This document shows, piece by piece, positions 23,654 to 29,216 of a stretch of DNA of 29,216 nucleotides (positions are counted from its first letter, which is position 1; each line of letters opens with the position of its first letter). The DNA is from Dehalococcoidia bacterium UBA1123 (GTDB taxonomy: Bacteria > Chloroflexota > Dehalococcoidia > Lucifugimonadales > UBA1123), in contig DCAW01000032.1 of assembly GCA_002313895.1 (NCBI GenBank), positions 1 to 29,216 of the forward strand, written 5' to 3'. A program made the translations under genes and the position numbers. The notes under the pieces are model-generated. The model did no database searches. It saw only the letters and a program-made list of their open reading frames with translations, and had not been told where the DNA came from.

Positions 23654-26097
23654 TGGCGCCGAACTCCGAGCCTCAACTTTCTGGACTTCGAGTAATCGAC
23701 CTCGCAGGCGAATCTGGATTGTTCGTTGGCCGTCAGCTAGGCGAACTCGGAGCAGACGTGATCCGAGTCGAGCCACCTGAGGGCGATGCCTCACGCCTAC
23801 GCAAACCGTATCTCGAAGGCGAGGTTGGTATCGAGCGCAGCCTCTACCATCTCCACTTCAACGCCAACAAGCGAGGGGTGACGCTCGATATTCACTGCCC
23901 CGAAGGCCGCGAGAGATTGCTTAGTCTCGTCGAAACGTCGGATATTCTCGTCGAAACAGCGGCGCCGGGCGAGATGGACGAATTGGGCATCGGCTACGAC
24001 GACTTGAAAACTCTCAACCCCGGCCTGCTTTACGTCACCATCACGCCATTTGGTCAAAAAGGCCCACTGCGCAACTATCGGGGAAACGACCTCATCGGCG
24101 TTGCGACCAGTGGTCTCATGTACATTAACGGATTCCCCGAAGACCCGCCCAACCAACCAGGGGCCGAACAGGGGTACCATATGGCATCTCTCGTCGCCGT
24201 GTCAGGAACTTTGACGGCTCTGGTTGCCAGAGACCGCGACCCGACCCACAAAGGTTTCCGCATCGACGTCTCGATGCAGGAAGCCGCGTCGATGGCGACG
24301 CTGCAAACTGCCAACGCCAACATTTTCACCTGGCACGGGCAGATTCCCAAGCGCATAGGGCTCAAGACGATGGCCGGCGGTCGTAGCCTCTACCAGTGCC
24401 TCGACGGGAAATGGATCAGCTTTACAGTGCCACTGGGAACGCCTCCGCTCTGGGCCGCTTTCGTGCGCTGGCTCGAGGAGGAAGGTCTCGACGAGCCATT
24501 CTCAGGCGATGATTGGAACGACGCAGGTTATCGCTCCGAGCGCGCCAGCGTCATCACAGCCGCCATCACTGCTCTGACATCGCGCTACGACCGCGCCCAC
24601 ATATTCCACGAGGGCCAACGACGCCGGATGCTAGTCATGCCGGTAAACGATGCCCGCGACCTGACCGAAGATGACCATCTTCGAGAGCGCCTCTTCTTCT
24701 CAGCAACCAACCACCCTCACCTCGGACAGTTAATTACCGATGTGGCGCCGCCTTACCGATTCAGCGCAACTCCGATCTCAGCGCGCCGCGCCGCGCCAAA
24801 GCTGGGAGAACACAATCAGGAGGTCTTCAGCCAATTGGCCGATCGCGAACCTCGCAAATCTCCCAACCCGCCTTCGACTGCAAACCGCGGGCTCCCGCTT
24901 GACGGCATCCGCGTCGCCGATTTCGGCTGGATGATTGCCGGACCGGCGACATCAAGAATCCTCGCCGACTTTGGCGCGGAGGTTATCAAGATCGAATCGC
25001 AGGCGCGGCTCGACAACATCAGGGCCATCGGCATTCAACCTCCAGGGCCGGGCGCCATCGACACCAACGCCGTTTTCAACGATGTGAATACCAGCAAACG
25101 CTCGGTCACGCTCAATATGAATCATCCGAGAGCAATCGAACTGGTTAAAGAAATCGTCCGACAGTCCGACTTTGTGACCAACAACTTCACTCCCGAACGC
25201 ATGGCCCGTTGGGGGCTGGGATACGACGAGATTCGCCGCGTCAAACCCGACATCATCATGCTAAATATGCCGGTGATGGGGTCAAGTGGACCATATAAAG
25301 ACTACGGTTCCTATGGCAACGGCGTGATCGCTTACAGCGGCATGAGCATGAGCATGGGCTTCCCAGACAGGCCACCGACGGGAATGGCCGCGCTATATTC
25401 CGACTTTTCTGCTCCTTATTTCGGCGTTTCTGCGATGATGGCGGCGCTCTATCACCGCGACCGCACCGGGCAGGGACAGTTCATCGACCTTTCTCAATCA
25501 GAGACGACAATCAATCTACTCGGAACCGACATTCTGGAATACACGGCCAACGGCGCTATTCCTCCCAGACAGGGCAACCGCTCGCGCGATTATTGCCCCC
25601 ACGGCGCCTACCCCTGTGCCGGAGACGACCGCTGGTGCGCCATCGCTGTATCGAACGACGAGGAATGGGGCCAGTTGTGCAAGGCGATGGCTCGCCCAGA
25701 ACTTGCAAGGGATGCTTGTTTCGCGACGGACGAAGCACGGCGCGAGCATGAGGACGAGCTGGACGAATTGATCTCGTCCTGGACTCGCCAGCGTGATGCC
25801 TGGGATGTGATGCGCACACTCCAGAATCAAGGCGTCATGGCCGGAGTCGTGTCGGACCTTGAGGACATGACCACCCGCGACCCGTGGCTGCCGGGCAACC
25901 ACCTTGTCCCGCTGTCGCGAGACGACGAGGACATAACATTCGCGACCCACGCCCAGCCAGCTCACCTGGAGGGAGTCTCCCCAACATTACGACGCGCGCC
26001 GCGCCTGGGCGAGTACAACGAAGAAGTATTCAAGGAGTTGCTGGGCATCTCAGGCGACGAGTTCGTGCAACTGTTAATTGATGAAGCGATCTACTGA
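23653..26097 (+). CDS. Tandem CaiB/BaiF class III CoA-transferase
   Basis: Two class III CoA-transferase domains fused in 814 residues (about 1-405 and 415-800), each with the usual LxG.RV.D.. start: LSGLRVIDLAGESG and LDGIRVADFGWMIAGP, and GADVIRVEPP / GAEVIKIESQ. Such enzymes move CoA between acids through an aspartyl-CoA. In the second half the aspartate is Asp584 (ALYSDFSAPYFGVS before MAALYHRDRTGQGQ). The aligned position of the first half is Tyr175 (GYHMASLVAVSG before TALVARDRD), so that half is probably catalytically silent. Fused double CaiB proteins are known, for example DddD, but no DddD-specific feature was verified. No ribosome site before the ATG; a short upstream ORF overlaps it. 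Confidence 0.93.
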   Translation: MAPNSEPQLSGLRVIDLAGESGLFVGRQLGELGADVIRVEPPEGDASRLRKPYLEGEVGIERSLYHLHFNANKRGVTLDIHCPEGRERLLSLVETSDILVETAAPGEMDELGIGYDDLKTLNPGLLYVTITPFGQKGPLRNYRGNDLIGVATSGLMYINGFPEDPPNQPGAEQGYHMASLVAVSGTLTALVARDRDPTHKGFRIDVSMQEAASMATLQTANANIFTWHGQIPKRIGLKTMAGGRSLYQCLDGKWISFTVPLGTPPLWAAFVRWLEEEGLDEPFSGDDWNDAGYRSERASVITAAITALTSRYDRAHIFHEGQRRRMLVMPVNDARDLTEDDHLRERLFFSATNHPHLGQLITDVAPPYRFSATPISARRAAPKLGEHNQEVFSQLADREPRKSPNPPSTANRGLPLDGIRVADFGWMIAGPATSRILADFGAEVIKIESQARLDNIRAIGIQPPGPGAIDTNAVFNDVNTSKRSVTLNMNHPRAIELVKEIVRQSDFVTNNFTPERMARWGLGYDEIRRVKPDIIMLNMPVMGSSGPYKDYGSYGNGVIAYSGMSMSMGFPDRPPTGMAALYSDFSAPYFGVSAMMAALYHRDRTGQGQFIDLSQSETTINLLGTDILEYTANGAIPPRQGNRSRDYCPHGAYPCAGDDRWCAIAVSNDEEWGQLCKAMARPELARDACFATDEARREHEDELDELISSWTRQRDAWDVMRTLQNQGVMAGVVSDLEDMTTRDPWLPGNHLVPLSRDDEDITFATHAQPAHLEGVSPTLRRAPRLGEYNEEVFKELLGISGDEFVQLLIDEAIY

Positions 26098-26249
26098 GGG
26101 CAAGCCATTTTCGCTCTTCTTAATTGTCAACACGACAGAGAATACTTTGCGCCTTTGGCTTGGATAGGCTTATTATTGGGATCGCCCAGACGGTTAGGCT
26201 TAGACACTCCTTTAACGATTAATCGCGTCACCCAGAAAGGCACACCAAT

Positions 26250-26645
26250 ATGAAGTACGCCATCAACCACGTCCATATTCGAGCAGCCGACCCGCGCAAG
26301 ACAGCAGCCTGGTACGTCGAATACTTCGACGCCGCAATACGGTCAGATCGAGAGGTCATGCCCGGCACGATCACCGTGAGCTTGGAAGTCGGAGGGCCGG
26401 TTCGGCTCAACATCTCCTCGCAACCCGAAGGATCTTCAGACGAGAGGGGAAGCGCCGAGTTAAACCGACTGGGGCTGGAGCATTTCGGGTTCGATGTGTC
26501 TGACCTGGAGGAGGAATTGAACAGGTTGGGGAACGCCGGCATCCGGGTGGTGTTGCCGCTCACAGAAGTTGTCGGCGGAGCCAAACTGGCATACGTCGAA
26601 GGGCCAGACGATGTCCTAATAGAACTGGTGCAACCTCCCGCATAA
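26250..26645 (+). CDS. VOC-superfamily (glyoxalase/extradiol-type) protein
   Basis: Single-domain vicinal-oxygen-chelate protein, 131 residues with two beta-alpha-beta modules. NHVHIRAADPRKTAAWYVEYF starts the first, with His7 or His9 as metal ligand; LEHFGFDVSDL starts the second with another histidine; and VLIELVQ near residue 126 holds the glutamate. The gene has GAAAGG nine bases before the ATG and precedes the enolase-superfamily gene by 48 bases, opening the 26250-29216 run. Candidate roles are epimerase, lyase or dioxygenase; not decided by sequence. Confidence 0.88.
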   Translation: MKYAINHVHIRAADPRKTAAWYVEYFDAAIRSDREVMPGTITVSLEVGGPVRLNISSQPEGSSDERGSAELNRLGLEHFGFDVSDLEEELNRLGNAGIRVVLPLTEVVGGAKLAYVEGPDDVLIELVQPPA

Positions 26646-26693
26646 TCTTTCAAATACCGTTAACCAAAATATCGAACCCGAAGGGAGATTGCA

Positions 26694-27836
26694 TTGAAAG
26701 TTGTTGAACTCAAGACAATGGTTGTCGAGAACGAGGAGCCGTACATTGGTGGCAAATGGCTGTTGTTTCTGGAACTAATCACCGACGAAGGGATTAGCGG
26801 CCTCGGCGAGCGGATAACCGGAGGCTCTTACTCCCACGACCTCGGCGCTCTGCAATCGCAGGTCAAATTGATAGAGGAGTTGGTGGGCCAGTATGTGATC
26901 GGCGAGGACCCAACGAGAATCGAACGCATATGGGATAGGATGTATGCTTCTCGCCACGACTTCCGCCACCCTAGTCTCTATGCGACACCGGTAATCTCTG
27001 CCATCGACATGGCGCTATGGGACATTGTCGGGAAGGCAGCGAACCAGCCGATCTACAATCTTCTGGGCGGCATGTACCACGAGAAACTTCGCGCCTACGC
27101 ATACATGCCCAGCGGGGACTATCGAGCCAATCCTGAACTTGCCGGAGAGGCCGCGATACAGCTTCTGGAAGAGGGCAATTCTGCCTGCAAGCTCGACCCG
27201 TTCATGCCCATGTACCCGATACCTAGAGATATTCCGATATGGGAGATCGAAGCGGCCGCGAAGATCTTCGAGAGCATCAGGAACGCGGTGGGCAACAAGC
27301 TGGAGGTGGGAATCGGAACCCACGGCCAGCTAACGACATTCAGCGCGATCCGAGTCGCCGACTATTTGGAGCCATACCATCCCTACTGGTTCGAGGAGCC
27401 TGTCCCGCCTGAGAATATCGACGAGATGGCCCGCGTCGCCGCCCATACCAGCATTCCCATAGCCACTGGCGAGCGACTGGTGACTAAGTACGAGTTCTCG
27501 CAGGTGCTGGAAAAGCAAGCGGCCCAGATCATCCAACTCGATGTCGGACAGTGCGGCGGAATCACCGAGGCGAAGAAGATCGCCAGCATCGCCGAGGCCC
27601 ACTACGCTATGATCGCGCCCCACATGTACTGCGGGCCGATTGCCGCCGCCGCCGCGATCCAGGTCGACACCTGCTCACCCAACTTCCTCATCCAAGAGGC
27701 GAACCAGGGGCCGCTCCACAAGACAATCTTCAAAGAACCGCTTGTGTTTGAGAACGGCTACATCATTCCGCCAACCGGCCCAGGCCTCGGAGTCGAGTTT
27801 GACGAAGACGTGCTGAAAGCGCATTTAATCGAGTAG
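26694..27836 (+). CDS. Enolase-superfamily (mandelate racemase/galactonate dehydratase-like) enzyme
   Basis: 380-residue MR/MLE-type enzyme, with capping domain (about 1-125) and TIM barrel. It abstracts a proton alpha to a carboxylate, typically dehydrating sugar acids. Blocks match the galactonate-dehydratase-like branch: AIDMALWDI, ACKLDPF, WFEEPVPPEN, TGERL, QLDVGQCGGITEAKK, and APHMYCGPIA with the catalytic histidine. The first metal-ligand Asp, normally in D.HG, is absent: the sequence reads GIGTHGQ, with Gly208 at that position and His210 kept; the EEP and GER glutamates remain. Start TTG with GGGAG six bases upstream. Follows the VOC gene by 48 bases and precedes the Gfo gene by 42, a likely sugar-acid operon. 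Confidence 0.9.
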   Translation: MKVVELKTMVVENEEPYIGGKWLLFLELITDEGISGLGERITGGSYSHDLGALQSQVKLIEELVGQYVIGEDPTRIERIWDRMYASRHDFRHPSLYATPVISAIDMALWDIVGKAANQPIYNLLGGMYHEKLRAYAYMPSGDYRANPELAGEAAIQLLEEGNSACKLDPFMPMYPIPRDIPIWEIEAAAKIFESIRNAVGNKLEVGIGTHGQLTTFSAIRVADYLEPYHPYWFEEPVPPENIDEMARVAAHTSIPIATGERLVTKYEFSQVLEKQAAQIIQLDVGQCGGITEAKKIASIAEAHYAMIAPHMYCGPIAAAAAIQVDTCSPNFLIQEANQGPLHKTIFKEPLVFENGYIIPPTGPGLGVEFDEDVLKAHLIE

Positions 27837-27878
27837 GCGTTAGCAGAGGAACCGGCCAAAAAAATAGGGGAGAAAACC

Positions 27879-29006
27879 TTGGAAGGCAAATTGCGAGTCG
27901 GAGTCATCGGCTGTGGAGAAATATCCAGCAACCACGTTCTTGGGTATCTGAACTCAGCGAGGTACGAAATCGTCGCTCTCGCCGATCTGAGCGAACAGGC
28001 AATGCACGATTTCGATAAGCAATTCTCCGAACATGACGACTACAAGCCTGAGCATTTCACTGACGCCCGCGAGATGCTCGAAAAGTCGGAGCTAGACGTC
28101 GTGTCGGTGGGAGTCTGGGACATGGGCCATGCTCCTATGACCATCGCCGCCGCTGCGTCCGGCGTCAAGGCTATCCTCTGCGAGAAGCCGATGTCCGATA
28201 CCACAGGGTCCGCCGCCGACATGATGCTTGTCTGCCGACGCAACGGCGTGAAGCTCGCAATCGGCCATCAGCGCAGATTCCTGCCCGCATACAATCTCGC
28301 AAAGCAGATGATAGGGGATGGCGAGATCGGCGAACCCAGGCTGATAACCACTGCGGCCCGTGACGGACTGCCAAACTACTCGTCCCATCTGGCCGACATG
28401 TACCGTTACCTTCTCGGCGACCCGGAATGCGTGTGGGTCATGGGAAACGTGGAGCGCGAGACGGACCAGTGGGCGCGGGCGATCCCCATCGAGGACAAGG
28501 CGTTCGCGGTGTTCGGTTTCGACAACGGCGCCCAGGCGATGATCCTCTCAGGGCTGACATCTGAACACGGGTTTGGAGCGCGAATATACGGCAGCGACGG
28601 CATGATCGAACTTTCCGTGGATGACCTGAAGATCATGAACTCGAAGTCAGACGGCTGGCAGGAACACAAGCCAGACGGCGACTTCGCAAAATACGGATTC
28701 GACAATTTCGAGATGATCGAGGCCGGAGCCGCCCAGGCTCGCGAATTCGCCAGATGGATCACAGGAGAAATCGAGGAATACCGAGGGGTCGCCACCAACG
28801 GGTACAAAGCACTGGAGATGGTCCACGCCGTCTACGAGTCGGCGCGGACTCATGCCCAGGTCGAGATGCCTCTCAAGACGAGAACCCACCCTCTAGCGGA
28901 GATGATTGACTCCGGCCACCTGCCGGTGCGCTATCCTGGTCGGTACGACATACGCAACCGGACACTGCGCGGCGAGAACACCACCCTCGACACCAAGAAC
29001 GTGTAA
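27879..29006 (+). CDS. Gfo/Idh/MocA-family NAD(P) dehydrogenase
   Basis: 375-residue oxidoreductase with N-terminal Rossmann motif VIGCGEISSNH (about 9-19) and the family EKP motif at 102-104 (ILCEKPM), followed by the alpha/beta catalytic domain (GHQRRFLPAYNLAKQM, GEIGEPRLI). Members oxidise a hydroxyl of sugars, inositols or sugar acids. Start is TTG with GGGGAG nearby upstream; an internal ATG would lose the Rossmann start. The broken epimerase begins 57 bases after its stop. Operon position suggests a role with the enolase-superfamily enzyme on a common sugar substrate. Confidence 0.93.
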   Translation: MEGKLRVGVIGCGEISSNHVLGYLNSARYEIVALADLSEQAMHDFDKQFSEHDDYKPEHFTDAREMLEKSELDVVSVGVWDMGHAPMTIAAAASGVKAILCEKPMSDTTGSAADMMLVCRRNGVKLAIGHQRRFLPAYNLAKQMIGDGEIGEPRLITTAARDGLPNYSSHLADMYRYLLGDPECVWVMGNVERETDQWARAIPIEDKAFAVFGFDNGAQAMILSGLTSEHGFGARIYGSDGMIELSVDDLKIMNSKSDGWQEHKPDGDFAKYGFDNFEMIEAGAAQAREFARWITGEIEEYRGVATNGYKALEMVHAVYESARTHAQVEMPLKTRTHPLAEMIDSGHLPVRYPGRYDIRNRTLRGENTTLDTKNV

Positions 29007-29063
29007 CCGAACGAGGCGCAGTTATCGTCATGACCAATCGCCTGCGCCGTTGGAGAAAATTGC

Positions 29064-29216
29064 ATGCCTGAAAAACTCAAACTCCTCATTACCGGGTTGA
29101 ACGGGGTCGTGAGAAGAGCCTCGTGTCGAAAGAAGAGGTCGAATTGCCAGAGTCTTGGGAGATGGTTGACGAATTTTCTGAGCTGAAGCCAATCACCCTC
29201 TACGGCGTTACCAAAC
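29064..29216 (+). pseudogene. NAD-dependent epimerase/dehydratase with its middle missing (partial)
   Basis: The start MPEKLKLLITGLNGVV is the N-terminal strand and nucleotide loop of an extended short-chain dehydrogenase. After GVV the frame shows only RRASCRKK and so on to a stop within 40 codons. From 29120, in another frame (+2), the sequence reads LVSKEEVELPESWEMVD...LYGVTK, which is the region ending in the catalytic Y...K. Only about 36 codons separate the GLNG loop from the Tyr; a normal protein has about 130-140. So about 100 codons are lost together with the frame. TCGTG occurs on both sides of the join (29107-29111, 29121-29125). The gene continues past the window end. Confidence 0.85.

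Noticed and set aside
23653..26097. Assignment as the DMSP CoA-transferase/lyase DddD
   Set aside because: Only the double-CaiB architecture is shared; double CaiB proteins with other substrates are common and no DddD-specific residue was verified.

Overview
The window looks like chromosomal DNA of an uncultured free-living bacterium, most plausibly a Chloroflexota/Dehalococcoidia lineage of the SAR202 type. This is inferred from the gene mix, not from a marker gene: luciferase-like flavin monooxygenase, enolase-superfamily enzyme, tandem CaiB CoA-transferase, Baeyer-Villiger monooxygenase, Gfo/Idh/MocA dehydrogenase and many small catabolic operons, the families SAR202 genomes are known to expand. 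Most genes have strong Shine-Dalgarno sites and G+C-rich third positions. I see no rRNA, tRNA, CRISPR, transposase, integrase or phage gene.

Layout. 399-2312 (+) is an ADP-forming acyl-CoA synthetase whose ATP-grasp module has lost its middle, convergent with a metal-ligand-poor M24 (ectoine hydrolase/creatinase-like) enzyme at 2328-3476 (-). 3848-9641 (+) is a five-gene run: GMC alcohol oxidase, alpha/beta esterase, Baeyer-Villiger monooxygenase, a seven Asp-box propeller protein and a cupin. 9837-10580 (-) is a lone, AT-richer queC. 11047-11991 (+) is a metal-dependent cyclase/formamidase, separated by a bidirectional terminator from a luciferase-like monooxygenase (12073-13311, -). 13536-14958 (+) is msrB plus a 2-hydroxyacid dehydrogenase, followed by about 800 bases with only a doubtful small ORF, a possible dispersed repeat and possible gene scraps. 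15778-20545 (-) is an operon DUF1800, DUF1501, NHL propeller, Ldh2 dehydrogenase. Upstream of it (20727-21742, -) lies a frameshifted pseudogene of a secreted, Ig-like, C-terminally anchored protein. 21908-23389 (-) is a fumarate reductase/ketosteroid dehydrogenase-type flavoprotein, divergent from a tandem CaiB CoA-transferase (23653-26097, +). 26250-29216 (+) is a VOC protein, enolase-superfamily dehydratase, Gfo/Idh/MocA dehydrogenase and a broken NAD-dependent epimerase that runs off the end.

How it may work together. The GMC, BVMO and esterase trio reads as a route from secondary alcohol to ketone to ester or lactone to hydroxy acid, with CoA-transferase, acyl-CoA synthetase and 2-hydroxyacid dehydrogenases able to carry the acids onward. 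The last cluster looks like sugar-acid catabolism. These are inferences from family and order. The most unusual features are two enzymes that keep both ends but lack their middle (acyl-CoA synthetase, epimerase), the reconstructable surface-protein pseudogene with a 13-base tandem duplication, and a DUF1800/DUF1501 pair without export signals.
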